Below, in pieces: positions 49,890-59,168 of a stretch of DNA of 64,000 nucleotides; the first letter of the stretch is position 1; every line of letters starts with the position of its first letter. The notes below the pieces were generated by a model. The model made no database searches. It was not told the origin of the DNA and was given only the letters and a program-made list of their open reading frames with translations. The translations under genes and the position numbers were made by a program. Source of the stretch: Dickeya lacustris (lineage in GTDB: Bacteria > Pseudomonadota > Gammaproteobacteria > Enterobacterales > Enterobacteriaceae); assembly GCF_029635795.1 (NCBI RefSeq), contig NZ_CP114280.1, positions 1,798,001 to 1,862,000 on the forward strand, read 5' to 3'.

Positions 49890-50324
49890 ATGACATCAAG
49901 ACGAGACTGGCTGCTTGAGCAACTGGGGATAACACAGTGGAAGCTGCGTCGTCCATCGGTGCTAAAAGGCGAAATCGCCGTCAGCCTGCCGCCCACGACC
50001 CGCTTGCTGATAATCGGCGAACCGCTACCGGCAAGTGATGACCCGGTCGTACGCGATGTGATGCGCAGCCTAAGCCTTAACGACGCACACGTCGTCAGTC
50101 TGACGCCTCGCCAAATGGCGATGCTGCCTGAACATACCCGCTGTCACTGCTGGTGGCTGGGCCTGCCTGCCGCCGACGGATGGGAGGGCGTGCAACTAAC
50201 CAGCCCGACGCTGGCCGAGCTTTACCACGATGCCGGGGCGAAGCGCGCCCTATGGCAACAGATTTGTCACCATGAGCAAACCTTCCATGCCGACCACAAC
50301 GCTCTCAACACTGACCCAGCCTGA
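49890..50324 (+). CDS. holD: DNA polymerase III psi subunit
   Basis: The 144-residue protein ([20 protein letters not shown]) matches HolD: the N-terminal [15 protein letters not shown] segment binds chi, followed by a small domain with HCHWWLGLP-like core residues. It links the clamp loader to SSB through HolC. The 3' end overlaps rimI, as in E. coli. Confidence 0.92.
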   Translation: MTSRRDWLLEQLGITQWKLRRPSVLKGEIAVSLPPTTRLLIIGEPLPASDDPVVRDVMRSLSLNDAHVVSLTPRQMAMLPEHTRCHCWWLGLPAADGWEGVQLTSPTLAELYHDAGAKRALWQQICHHEQTFHADHNALNTDPA

Positions 50325-50736
50325 TCTGGCGGCCGCATTCGCCATTGAATGCCAAAGCCATGCGTTTCCCTGGAGTGAAGCGACCTTTGCCAGCAATCAG
50401 GGCGAGCGTTACCTCAACCTGAAACTGTGCCACGACCAGCAACTGGTGGCCTACGCCATCACCCAGGTGGTGCTGGATGAAGCCACGCTGTTCAATATTG
50501 CAGTTGACCCGGCGCACCAGCGCCACGGCTACGGGCGTCAGTTGCTGGAGCACCTGATTACCGAGCTGGAACAACGAGAGATATTGACGCTGTGGCTGGA
50601 AGTACGTGCCTCCAACGCCCGCGCCATCGCGCTGTATCAACGTTTGGGATTCAATGAAGTGTCGGTACGGCGCAACTATTACCCGAGCGCCACCGGCCGG
50701 GAAGACGCCATTATCATGGCGCTGCCGCTGGGGTAA
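50287..50736 (+). CDS. rimI: Ribosomal protein S18-alanine N-acetyltransferase
   Basis: ATG 50287 aligns with the E. coli start and gives 149 residues; ATG 50272 is an alternative five codons earlier. The GNAT core has the acetyl-CoA loop NIAVDPAHQRHGYGRQLL, then LWLEVRASNARAIALYQRLGF and the C-terminal RRNYYPSATGREDAIIMALP. It acetylates the N-terminus of S18. It overlaps holD by about 38 bp, so translation is coupled. Confidence 0.93.
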   Translation: MPTTTLSTLTQPDLAAAFAIECQSHAFPWSEATFASNQGERYLNLKLCHDQQLVAYAITQVVLDEATLFNIAVDPAHQRHGYGRQLLEHLITELEQREILTLWLEVRASNARAIALYQRLGFNEVSVRRNYYPSATGREDAIIMALPLG

Positions 50737-50848
50737 TGATGCCGCGACCAACACCACCGAGCGGCCACTTATTATCTATTACTGTCAATTATCTATTCCG
50801 GCCAATATGCACGCTTGCCGTCTGATTGTCAGTTAGCTAACCAAAAGT

Positions 50849-50872
50849 GATAATTTGAAATGGAAATTATTC
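50849..50872. promoter_or_regulatory. Candidate Fur site before the ECF sigma gene
   Basis: GATAATTT and AAATTATTC form a near-palindrome with the base composition of Fur operators, 51 bp before the sigma-factor start. Match to the 19-bp consensus is only moderate, but iron control is expected for this cassette. Confidence 0.45.
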
Positions 50873-50922
50873 TCAATTAATATGCGGTGATATTTTGCGC
50901 TTTCCGATTTCAGGAACCCGTT

Positions 50923-51462
50923 ATGTCTGCCGTCAACACCGCAAGCCCAACGCATTTTCAGCAACTCTATCAGCAGCACCACGGCTGGTTACAGGGCTTG
51001 TTGCGCCATCGGCTCGGCAACCTGTGCGACGCCGCCGATCTCGCGCATGACATTTTTGTACAACTACTCACGCGCCCGCGTCATTTCGACAGCCACGCCG
51101 GGGCCCGCGCTTACCTGAGCGTGATGGCGCAAGGCATGTGTGTCGATTTATGGCGACGGCGCACACTGGAGCAAGCCTGGTTAGCCTCAGTGAGCGCGTG
51201 TCAGGCACAGGTAGCCCTGAGCGCAGAGCAACACACCATCATTCTGCAAACCCTGTATCAGGTCGATGCCATGCTGCGCCAGTTGCCGGAAAAAGTGCGC
51301 GCGGCATTTATCCTGTCGCAGATAGAAGGCCAAACCTACGCCCAGATAGCCGCTACGCTTGGCGTTAGCGAAAGAATGGTAAAAAAATACATGGCGCAGG
51401 CAATGCTGCACTGTCTATTGCTAGAAACAGAACAGATTGACACCGAGAGCATATCGTCATGA
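50923..51462 (+). CDS. fecI: ECF sigma factor, FecI type
   Basis: ATG 50923 gives 179 residues (MSAVNTASPTHFQQLYQQHH). Sigma region 2 shows AADLAHDIFVQLLTRP, and region 4 shows AQIAATLGVSERMVKKYMAQAM. It would direct RNA polymerase to the receptor promoter when the outer-membrane receptor binds its ferri-siderophore. Its stop overlaps fecR by four bases. The symbol denotes type, not ferric citrate specificity. Confidence 0.88.
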   Translation: MSAVNTASPTHFQQLYQQHHGWLQGLLRHRLGNLCDAADLAHDIFVQLLTRPRHFDSHAGARAYLSVMAQGMCVDLWRRRTLEQAWLASVSACQAQVALSAEQHTIILQTLYQVDAMLRQLPEKVRAAFILSQIEGQTYAQIAATLGVSERMVKKYMAQAMLHCLLLETEQIDTESISS

Positions 51463-52454
51463 GCGCAGAAAAGCGGCCAGATTATGCCGTGTTACAACAA
51501 GCGGCGGCGTGGTATGCCAGCCGACTGGAAGCGCCTCCCGACGCAGACGTACATATCCGCTGGCAACAGTGGGTGGCGCAAGATGCCAGCCATCAACAAG
51601 CGTGGCGCTACGTAGAGGCCATCAGCCAGCGTTTTCAGCCGCTGCGCGGCGATGTTACACCGCTGGCAGCACAAACGCTGATGACCCCCTCTTCCTCTTT
51701 CAGCCGTCGCCAAACCTTGCGCCTTGGCGCGGTGTTGGCTGGCGGTTCACTGCTGTCGTGGCTCGGCTGGCAGTCCCCCGAGCTTCGGGAACCGCTGCTG
51801 GCGTTGAGTGCCGATTATCGCAGCCAAACAGGTGAAATCCGCGCACTGACCCTCAGCGACAGTTCACGCCTGTGGCTGGATACCGCCTCTGCGCTGGATG
51901 TCCGCTACAGCGCAACCCAGCGGCAATTACACCTGCTGGCAGGTATGGTGTTTATCGACGCAGTCGCTGACAGACAGCGCCCGCTTGTTATCGCCACCCG
52001 CGAAGGGCGGGTAACACTCAACACCGAGGAGAAAACGACCGCCAACGGCCGCCTCAGCGTACATCAGCAATCCGGCCACACGCTATTAAGTGTCTATGCC
52101 GGGCAAGTCACTGTCACACCGTCGCACCACGATAAAACACAACGGATTCAGGCAGGTACACAGTGGCTATTTGACGCCACAGGCAATGGCACATCGAGTC
52201 CGCTTCTGAGTGATGATGCCGACTGGCGGCAAGGTATTCTCACCGCCAGCGATACCTCGTTGGATGCTGTTATCACCCGACTGGCGCGCTATCACCGAGG
52301 ATATCTGGCCTGCTCGCCTGATGTTGCGGCTCTGCGCGTGGTCGGCACATTTCCTCTGACCGATACCGATAAGGCGCTGACCATGCTCGGCAATGCATTA
52401 CCGATTCGTATACAACGCCGTGCTGACTGGTGGATAACGGTTGAAGCAGCCTAA
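51459..52454 (+). CDS. fecR: FecR-type sigma regulator (anti-sigma factor)
   Basis: The 331-residue protein has a cytoplasmic N-terminus (AAAWYASRLEAPPDADVHIRWQQW; DUF4880), one membrane helix near residues 87-104 (LRLGAVLAGGSLLSWLGW) and a periplasmic FecR domain (SDSSRLWLDTASALDVRYSA, LLAGMVFIDA). It senses the receptor's N-terminal domain and passes the signal to the sigma factor. ATGA overlap with the sigma gene means coupled translation. Confidence 0.9.
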   Translation: MSAEKRPDYAVLQQAAAWYASRLEAPPDADVHIRWQQWVAQDASHQQAWRYVEAISQRFQPLRGDVTPLAAQTLMTPSSSFSRRQTLRLGAVLAGGSLLSWLGWQSPELREPLLALSADYRSQTGEIRALTLSDSSRLWLDTASALDVRYSATQRQLHLLAGMVFIDAVADRQRPLVIATREGRVTLNTEEKTTANGRLSVHQQSGHTLLSVYAGQVTVTPSHHDKTQRIQAGTQWLFDATGNGTSSPLLSDDADWRQGILTASDTSLDAVITRLARYHRGYLACSPDVAALRVVGTFPLTDTDKALTMLGNALPIRIQRRADWWITVEAA

Positions 52455-52568
52455 TAAACCACCTGATGAAATGCATCATAAAAAAACTGCGCTGTCGGTT
52501 CCCTTTTTACCTCGCTGGTTCGATTCCTGAGTTAAACATGATAAATATTTACCCAGGGATACCACACC

Positions 52569-55100
52569 ATGATGCACACTCCTTCAGCGCCGATAACACC
52601 ACTGCCTCTCAGCACTGGTCAGCCCAATACTCGTTGGCCCAATACCTCAGTGAAAATGCTGGCTCTGGCACTGCATCTGGCGTTGCCAATCCTGTCTTAT
52701 AGCCACACCGCCCATGCAGCGACGACGCCTGCGCATACTGGCTCTCACCATTATGCAGTAGCCGCCGGGCCACTCAGCCACCAGCTCAACCAATTGGCCG
52801 CCCAGTTGGGCATTTATCTGGTAGCCGATGCCAGCCTGACACAAAACCTTAGCGGCCCGGCGCGACAAGGTAATGCCAACGTATCTGATGCGCTGCGCCA
52901 CTTACTGAGTGACAGCGGACTGATGGCGATAGCCGAGCCTGACGGCAGCTACCTACTCAAAAAACAGCCTGCGCCGCCAACACCATCAGGCGCGGCGTCA
53001 ATCGCCGGTGATGAAATGTACGTCACCCAACGTCTGAACCTGAACGGCCCGACGGAAGACACCGGTGCTTACACCACCCGCCAGCTCAGTACCGCCACCC
53101 GTCTGACACTGAGCCCGCGCGAAACGCCGCAATCAGTCAGTGTTGTCACCCGTCAACAGATGGATGACCAGCACATGACCTCACTGGAAGACGCCATGAC
53201 CACTTCAACCGGTGTCACCGTGGTTAAAGAAAACTCTTATCAGAGCCGGTTCCAGTCACGCGGTTTTATGATGGATAACGTGCAAGAGGACGGCACCGGC
53301 AGCTCGTTTCAAAGTAGCGTTTCTGGTATGGGCTCGGCCGAGTCCTCCAGCGAGTCGCCCGACCTGGCTATTTACGACCGGCTGGAGATATTGCGCGGCG
53401 CGTCAGGGTTACTGCAAGGCAACGGCGAACCCGGCGGGACGGTTAATCTGGTGCGTAAAAAACCCACCAGCGATGTGCGCCGTACATTGAGCACCAGCGC
53501 AGGCAGTTGGGATAATTACCGTCAGGAAGCTGACGTATCAGGCCCGCTTAATCAAGAGGGATCCCTCCGTGGCCGTTTTGTCGGCGTCACTCAAAAAAAA
53601 GACAGCTTTGTCAATGAGATGCACAGTGAACGCCATGTAATGTACGGCACACTGGCCTATGACCTCACCCCTGACACCACTCTCACCACCGGACTCAACT
53701 GGCAGAAAACCCATACCGTGCCGGATCTCTACGGTGTACCGATGTCAACCGACTACAGCAGCCTGAACCTGTCGCGTGACACCTTTTTGGGCGCGAGCTG
53801 GAACCGCATAACCTTTGAGAAGATCAACACATTTGCTGAAATTGAGCACCATTTTAATAACGACTGGACACTCAAAAGTACGCTGAACTACACCCACTCC
53901 AGCGCACTGGGCCGCTTTACCGGTATTTTCGGCAATGGCACCAGCGGCGTCGGCAGCAGCGGCACCGGACGGCTGAATAATTTGCTTGAGCGTGACAATC
54001 AGGGCGCACAATGGAGCTACACCTTGAGTGCCAACGGGCCATTTGAGTGGCTTGGACGCAGCCATGAGCTGGTCGCTGGTATCGATTATCAAAAGGAGCA
54101 TTTCGATAATCTGTTTGGCCGCATCACCGATACGCGCGTGGTCAATGTCTATCACTGGAACCCCGCTGCACTGACCGAACCGCGCTGGCCGGGTTACAGC
54201 AATAACTACACCTATGACCTTGAGCAGAAAGGCCTGTTTACCACCAGCCGCTTTACGCTGGCCGATGACTGGAAACTGATTGTCGGCGCACGCTACAGCC
54301 AGTTCAACTACAGCAATAACCTGCGCAACCTTAACAGCGGCGCCGCCAGTTCGACCCATTTTAGCGCCAGTGACCAGATAACCCCTTATGGCGGCTTACT
54401 GTGGAATTTTGCCGAGCATTACACCTGGTATCTGAGCTATGCCGATATCTACAAACCGCAGGAAAACATTGACCGCAATGGCAACCTGCTGCCCGCCGTC
54501 ACCGGGAAAAATTACGAAACCGGCGTAAAAGGCGAATTTTTTGACGGCGCGCTCAACACCTCTGCGGCGCTGTTTCGTATCGTGCAGCAAAACCGGCCGC
54601 TTGAAGACGTGAACTGCCCAGGCACACTGACCTGCTACCGGGCAGACGGCGAAGTGGAAAGTCAGGGACTGGAACTGGAAGCGGCAGGCAAGCTGGCAAC
54701 CGGACTGCAACTGGCGGCCGGTTACACGCTCACCAACAGCAAATACCTGAGCGCCGACGACAGTTCACAAGGCCGTCGCTACAGCCTGAACACCCCTCAG
54801 CATCAGTTTAAGCTCTATACCCGTTATCAATTACCGGGGCGCTGGAACGCCTGGACGATTGGTGCCGGGTTGACGGCACAAACCGATACCACCACCAGCC
54901 GAGGCATCACACAGGGCGGTTACACGTTGTTAAACGCTAACCTCAACTACCGCTATAACGATAACCTCAGTTTTAATCTGGCCGGCTACAACCTGACAGA
55001 CAAGGTCTACTACGTGAATGTCTCCAATCGCCATCGCGGCGGTAATAATTTCTATGGCGACCCACGTAACCTGATGCTGACCGCGAAATGGGCCTTCTAA
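52569..55100 (+). CDS. TonB-dependent ferri-siderophore receptor with signalling (STN) domain
   Basis: The 843-residue precursor has a signal peptide ending near residue 50 (SHTAHA-ATT). The STN signalling domain spans about 60-130 (GPLSHQLNQLAAQLGIYLVADA), the plug about 175-310 (ETPQSVSVVTRQQMDDQHM, YDRLEILRGASGLLQGNGEPGGTVNLVRKKP) and the beta-barrel ends at a terminal phenylalanine (LTAKWAF). The architecture is that of FpvA, FoxA or FecA. The plug and barrel look more like FpvA/FoxA-type hydroxamate or catechol receptors than ferric citrate FecA. The ligand is not identifiable. Downstream of fecI-fecR in one cassette. Confidence 0.9.
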   Translation: MMHTPSAPITPLPLSTGQPNTRWPNTSVKMLALALHLALPILSYSHTAHAATTPAHTGSHHYAVAAGPLSHQLNQLAAQLGIYLVADASLTQNLSGPARQGNANVSDALRHLLSDSGLMAIAEPDGSYLLKKQPAPPTPSGAASIAGDEMYVTQRLNLNGPTEDTGAYTTRQLSTATRLTLSPRETPQSVSVVTRQQMDDQHMTSLEDAMTTSTGVTVVKENSYQSRFQSRGFMMDNVQEDGTGSSFQSSVSGMGSAESSSESPDLAIYDRLEILRGASGLLQGNGEPGGTVNLVRKKPTSDVRRTLSTSAGSWDNYRQEADVSGPLNQEGSLRGRFVGVTQKKDSFVNEMHSERHVMYGTLAYDLTPDTTLTTGLNWQKTHTVPDLYGVPMSTDYSSLNLSRDTFLGASWNRITFEKINTFAEIEHHFNNDWTLKSTLNYTHSSALGRFTGIFGNGTSGVGSSGTGRLNNLLERDNQGAQWSYTLSANGPFEWLGRSHELVAGIDYQKEHFDNLFGRITDTRVVNVYHWNPAALTEPRWPGYSNNYTYDLEQKGLFTTSRFTLADDWKLIVGARYSQFNYSNNLRNLNSGAASSTHFSASDQITPYGGLLWNFAEHYTWYLSYADIYKPQENIDRNGNLLPAVTGKNYETGVKGEFFDGALNTSAALFRIVQQNRPLEDVNCPGTLTCYRADGEVESQGLELEAAGKLATGLQLAAGYTLTNSKYLSADDSSQGRRYSLNTPQHQFKLYTRYQLPGRWNAWTIGAGLTAQTDTTTSRGITQGGYTLLNANLNYRYNDNLSFNLAGYNLTDKVYYVNVSNRHRGGNNFYGDPRNLMLTAKWAF

Positions 55101-55161
55101 ACATGAAGGTGAGTACCAAACCACACGGTCAGTACAGCGGGAAAGCAACAGGGAGAGCAAC

Positions 55162-56853
55162 ATGACCAGCTTGCGGCGTTTTTGCCAGTTAACCGCGCCG
55201 CTATGGTTAAACCGCCGGGCAGCGGGGCTATGGTTACTGCTGCTGGCGGAGATAGCGCTAACACTTATCGTAGTATGGATAAGCGTACAATTTGCTCTCT
55301 GGAGTAAACAGTTCTATGACGCGCTGGCGGATAACTTCCGCCACGCCGACATCCGCGCGCTGTTGCTCGGTTATCTCGGTTATACCATATTATTTGTGGC
55401 GGTTGCGGTATGTGCCAGCGGCCTGAAAAAGTGGCTAATACTGTGCTGGCGCAGGGAAATGACGCAGCACGTTGAACACTGCTGGTTGCAGCATCACGCT
55501 CACTACCATCTCCATTTGACGCCACAAGGCGCGCCGGATAACCCCGATCAACGTATCGCTGAAGATATTCACCTGCTGACCGAACAAAGCCTGACGTTGC
55601 TGTTATCGTTGATCAAAAACAGCGCCCGGCTGTTTTCATTTCTGGCGATTCTTTGGCAAATCTCAGGTACGCAAACGCTGACACTTGGCAGCATCCACCT
55701 CGCTATACCGGGCTATCTGGTGTGGGTAGCGCTTGGCTATGCCGCAATTGGCAGCGCAATTACCCACTGGCTTGGCGCACCGCTCCATCGCGTTAATGCC
55801 AGCCTGCAACAGGCCGAAGCGGAATACCGCGCCACCTTGCTGCGCACCCATGACCACAGCGAACAAATCGCCTTTCATCAGGGGCAACCGGCCGAGCAGC
55901 GGCGTATGCAGCACCACTTCAGCGCCATAGTTAACCGCACCAGCCAACTGATAGGCCGGGAATTCCGGCTGGAGAGCTTTACCACCAGCTATTTTCGCCT
56001 GAGCCTGATTTTACCGGTGGTTGCGTTGCTGCCGCTCTATCTGATTGGGCAGATCTCGCTGGGCGTCATCATGCAAGCACGCGCGGCATTTGGTTACGTG
56101 CTGGATGCCTTTGGCTGGTTTGTTGACAGCTACCGTGAACTGGCGCGTTGGTCAGCCACCGTCAGCCGCCTGTGGGAGTTGCAACAGCGGCTGGCCGGGC
56201 TGCCCCGGAGCCCCCGGCCACCACGCCGTGGTAATACTTTACATATCAACAAATTGCACCTTCACACACCACAAAACAAAGCACTCCTGAAGCCGGTTAC
56301 GCTGCACCTGCCACCCGGCCATTGGTGCCAGTTACGTGGGGCCAGCGGCTGCGGTAAAACCACCTTGCTACGCGCACTGGCAGGGATCTGGCCATTTTAT
56401 ACCGGTGAGATTCTCTTCCCGGCAGGCCGGGTGATGTTTTTACCCCAAAAGCCCTACCTGCCGCCGGGCACCCTGCGCCAGCTTCTCAGCTACCCTCAGC
56501 CGGATATCCAGCAAAATGAGCGACTCCATTTTGCGCTGCAACAGGTAAACCTGATGTCTCTTGCCGACGAACTCGATCAGGCGTCTCTCTGGTCGATGCG
56601 GTTATCCGGTGGGGAACAGCAGCGGCTGGCGCTGGCCCGGGCTCTGTTACAGGCACCGGTACTGTTGTGCCTTGATGAAGCTACCAGCCAGTTAGATGAT
56701 GACAGCGCCTGGCAATTGATGCTGATGCTGCGCCAGCAACTGCCCGAGACACAGGTGCTGGCCGTTACCCACCAGCGCATTCTCTCAACGCTGTTTGACA
56801 GCGCAGTACACGCCATGCCAGACCCGCAGCACGAGACCGCCGTGGCCGGATAG
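55162..56853 (+). CDS. YddA/SbmA-like ABC transporter, permease fused to ATPase
   Basis: The 563-residue protein begins with six membrane helices of the SbmA/BacA type (WISVQFALWSKQFYDALADN, HCWLQHHAHYHLHLTPQGAP, DNPDQRIAEDI). The C-terminal ATPase carries Walker A GASGCGKTTLLRAL, signature RLSGGEQQRLALARALL and Walker B VLLCLDEATSQLDDD. The closest E. coli architecture is YddA. Members move peptides or cobalamin-like compounds. Its place 61 bp after the receptor suggests a role in siderophore recovery or export, which is inference. GGGAG precedes the ATG. Confidence 0.82.
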   Translation: MTSLRRFCQLTAPLWLNRRAAGLWLLLLAEIALTLIVVWISVQFALWSKQFYDALADNFRHADIRALLLGYLGYTILFVAVAVCASGLKKWLILCWRREMTQHVEHCWLQHHAHYHLHLTPQGAPDNPDQRIAEDIHLLTEQSLTLLLSLIKNSARLFSFLAILWQISGTQTLTLGSIHLAIPGYLVWVALGYAAIGSAITHWLGAPLHRVNASLQQAEAEYRATLLRTHDHSEQIAFHQGQPAEQRRMQHHFSAIVNRTSQLIGREFRLESFTTSYFRLSLILPVVALLPLYLIGQISLGVIMQARAAFGYVLDAFGWFVDSYRELARWSATVSRLWELQQRLAGLPRSPRPPRRGNTLHINKLHLHTPQNKALLKPVTLHLPPGHWCQLRGASGCGKTTLLRALAGIWPFYTGEILFPAGRVMFLPQKPYLPPGTLRQLLSYPQPDIQQNERLHFALQQVNLMSLADELDQASLWSMRLSGGEQQRLALARALLQAPVLLCLDEATSQLDDDSAWQLMLMLRQQLPETQVLAVTHQRILSTLFDSAVHAMPDPQHETAVAG

Positions 56854-56943
56854 ACAGGCTCACGCCATGTGCCTGAGCACGCCTCTTGAGGAAAACACGC
56901 GGGGGAAACGCAGCATAAAACATCAGAACACGCCTTTCGGCTG

Positions 56944-56976
56944 AAAAAAAACAGGCCCGGTGAGATCGGGCCTGTT
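56944..56976 (-). terminator. Terminator of the deo operon, probably bidirectional
   Basis: AACAGGCCCG pairs with CGGGCCTGTT in a 10-bp stem; the minus strand continues with a run of T. It lies 25 bp after deoD and also faces the ABC transporter gene. Confidence 0.88.
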
Positions 56977-57000
56977 TGCGCTATCCGTCTCAATCAGGCA

Positions 57001-57726
57001 TCACGCCTCGGCTTTATCGCCCAACAGTACCGATTCCAGCGCGATTTCGATCATCTCGTTAAAGGTGGTCTGGCGCTCGGCAGCGGTGGTCTGCTCGTGG
57101 GTCCGAATATGGTCAGACACGGTGCAGATAGCCAGCGCTTTCGCGCCAAATTCCGCCGCCACGCCGTAAATACCGGCCGCTTCCATTTCCACGCCCAGAA
57201 TGCCGTATTTTTCCATCACGTCGAACATGTGCGGGTCAGGCGTGTAGAACAAATCGGCGGAGAACAGGTTGCCGACGCGGGCGTTAATACCGCGTGCTTT
57301 GGCCGCATCCACTGCATGACGCAGCAGGTCGAAGTCGGCAATGGCCGAGAAATCGTGATCTTTAAAGCGCATGCGGTTGACTTTGGAATCGGTACACGCG
57401 CCCATGCCAATCACCACGTCGCGCAGTTTCACGTCTTCGCGTACCGCACCGCAGGACCCCACGCGGATGATTTTCTTCACGCCGTATTCTGTTATCAGCT
57501 CTTTGGTGTAAATCGAGCAGGACGGGATGCCCATACCGTGGCCCATCACCGAGATGCGGCGGCCTTTGTACGTGCCGGTGAAGCCCAGCATGCCGCGCAC
57601 GTTATTCACTTCAACGGCGTTTTCCAGAAAGGTTTCCGCGATGTATTTGGCGCGCAGCGGGTCGCCCGGCATCAGTACCACGTCGGCGAAGTCACCCATT
57701 TCTGCATTGATATGTGGCGTAGCCAT
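57001..57726 (-). CDS. deoD: Purine-nucleoside phosphorylase
   Basis: The 241-residue protein matches Deo[27 protein letters not shown] with phosphate-binding residues, [28 protein letters not shown], and [13 protein letters not shown] for ribose contact with the active-site Asp in CTVSDHI. It splits purine (deoxy)nucleosides to base and (deoxy)ribose-1-phosphate. Last gene of deoCABD, 141 bp after deoB. Confidence 0.97.
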   Translation of the reverse strand: MATPHINAEMGDFADVVLMPGDPLRAKYIAETFLENAVEVNNVRGMLGFTGTYKGRRISVMGHGMGIPSCSIYTKELITEYGVKKIIRVGSCGAVREDVKLRDVVIGMGACTDSKVNRMRFKDHDFSAIADFDLLRHAVDAAKARGINARVGNLFSADLFYTPDPHMFDVMEKYGILGVEMEAAGIYGVAAEFGAKALAICTVSDHIRTHEQTTAAERQTTFNEMIEIALESVLLGDKAEA

Positions 57727-57796
57727 CTCTTTTCTTCCTTATCGAATTCGATTCAAAATCATGACGATAAATTATAGCGCCGCGAACAGCGGGCTG

Positions 57797-57881
57797 TCAC
57801 AACATTGCATTCACAGCACTGCGGTCACAACACCGCGTTCACAACCTTGCGGTCACAGCATGATGTGTCACAGCATTGCGG
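57797..57881. repeat. 14-bp imperfect tandem repeat copied from the deoB 3' end
   Basis: Units begin with TCACA at 57797, 57811, 57825, 57839, 57853 and 57868 (spacing 14, 14, 14, 14, 15), with consensus TCACARCAYTGCGG. The last unit is the end of deoB itself (CCGCAATGCTGTGA on the coding strand), so five further copies fill the deoB-deoD gap. Confidence 0.88.
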
Positions 57882-59091
57882 TGCCGTAATCCATCGGCGA
57901 GACGCCAAAATAGCGGGCAACCGTCTGGCCGATATCGGCAAAGCTGGTGCGGTGGCCGTAATCACCCGGCGCAACCTTCGGCCCGTAAATCAGCACCGGC
58001 ACATGCTCGCGGGTGTGATCGGTGCCGGGCCAGCTTGGGTCACAACCGTGGTCGGCGGTCAGAATCAGAATGTCGTCCCCTGTCACGCGCGCCAGCATCT
58101 CCGGCAGGCGTCGGTCAAACAGCTCCAGCGCGGCGGCATACCCCGCCACATCGCGGCGATGGCCGTAGGAGGAGTCGAAATCGACAAAGTTGGTGAACAC
58201 GATGGTGTTATCACCCGCCTGCTCCATCTCGTTGAGCGTGGCGTCAAACAGCGCGTCGATACCCGTCGCTTTGACTTTTTTGGTGATGCCGACGTTAGCG
58301 TAGATATCGGCGATTTTCCCCACAGACACCACCTGACCGCCCTTTTCATCCACCAGCTTTTTCAGCACCGTCGGCGCAGGTGGCTCAACCGCCAGATCGT
58401 GGCGGTTGCCGGTGCGCTGGAACTGACCGGCTTTCTCACCAACGAACGGCCTGGCGATCACCCGCCCGATGTTGTACCCGCCGTCAGTCAGCTCTTCACG
58501 GGCGATTTCACACAGTTCATACAGTTTATCCAGCCCGAAGGTCTCTTCGTGGCAGGCAATCTGGAATACCGAATCCGCCGAGGTATAGAAAATCGGCTTG
58601 CCGGTTTTCATGTGCTCCTCGCCAAGCTGGTCAAGAATTACCGTCCCTGACGAGTGGCAATTGCCGAGATAACCGGGCAGCCCGGCACGTTCAACCAGCC
58701 GGTCTAACAGTGCCTCGGGGAAGCTATTGTGTTCATCACGGAAATAGCCCCAATCGAACAGCACCGGCACCCCGGCGATTTCCCAGTGGCCGGACGGCGT
58801 ATCTTTACCAGAAGAGAGCTCGCTGGCATAAGCGTAGCCACCGATTATCTGCGCCTGTTCATCTAGCCCCGGCGGGAAGTGGCCGGTGGAGCCTTGCGCC
58901 GCTTTGCCAAGCCCCAATCGGCTTAGGTTTGGCAACTGTAACGGCCCCTGACGCCCGCTATTGGCGTGGCCCTGTGCGCAGGCGTGTGCGATATGGCCCA
59001 GCGTATCTGAACCTGCATCACCGAACTGCGCGGCATCTGCGCTACTGCCGATACCGAACGAGTCCAGCACCATAATAAATGCACGTTTCAT
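57868..59091 (-). CDS. deoB: Phosphopentomutase
   Basis: ATG 59091 gives 407 residues ([20 protein letters not shown]), the E. coli length; upstream in-frame codons are not conserved. Metal-binding motifs of the alkaline phosphatase superfamily are present: [22 protein letters not shown] with the catalytic Thr, and [19 protein letters not shown]. It converts (deoxy)ribose-1-phosphate to the 5-phosphate for DeoC. Third gene of the operon. Confidence 0.97.
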   Translation of the reverse strand: MKRAFIMVLDSFGIGSSADAAQFGDAGSDTLGHIAHACAQGHANSGRQGPLQLPNLSRLGLGKAAQGSTGHFPPGLDEQAQIIGGYAYASELSSGKDTPSGHWEIAGVPVLFDWGYFRDEHNSFPEALLDRLVERAGLPGYLGNCHSSGTVILDQLGEEHMKTGKPIFYTSADSVFQIACHEETFGLDKLYELCEIAREELTDGGYNIGRVIARPFVGEKAGQFQRTGNRHDLAVEPPAPTVLKKLVDEKGGQVVSVGKIADIYANVGITKKVKATGIDALFDATLNEMEQAGDNTIVFTNFVDFDSSYGHRRDVAGYAAALELFDRRLPEMLARVTGDDILILTADHGCDPSWPGTDHTREHVPVLIYGPKVAPGDYGHRTSFADIGQTVARYFGVSPMDYGTAML

Positions 59092-59168
59092 CTTGTTATC
59101 TCCTGCATCGTGCGTAAGGCACAGCATGTCCATCCAGTATAGATGTCCGTCACGTCGGGCGGCGAGGA

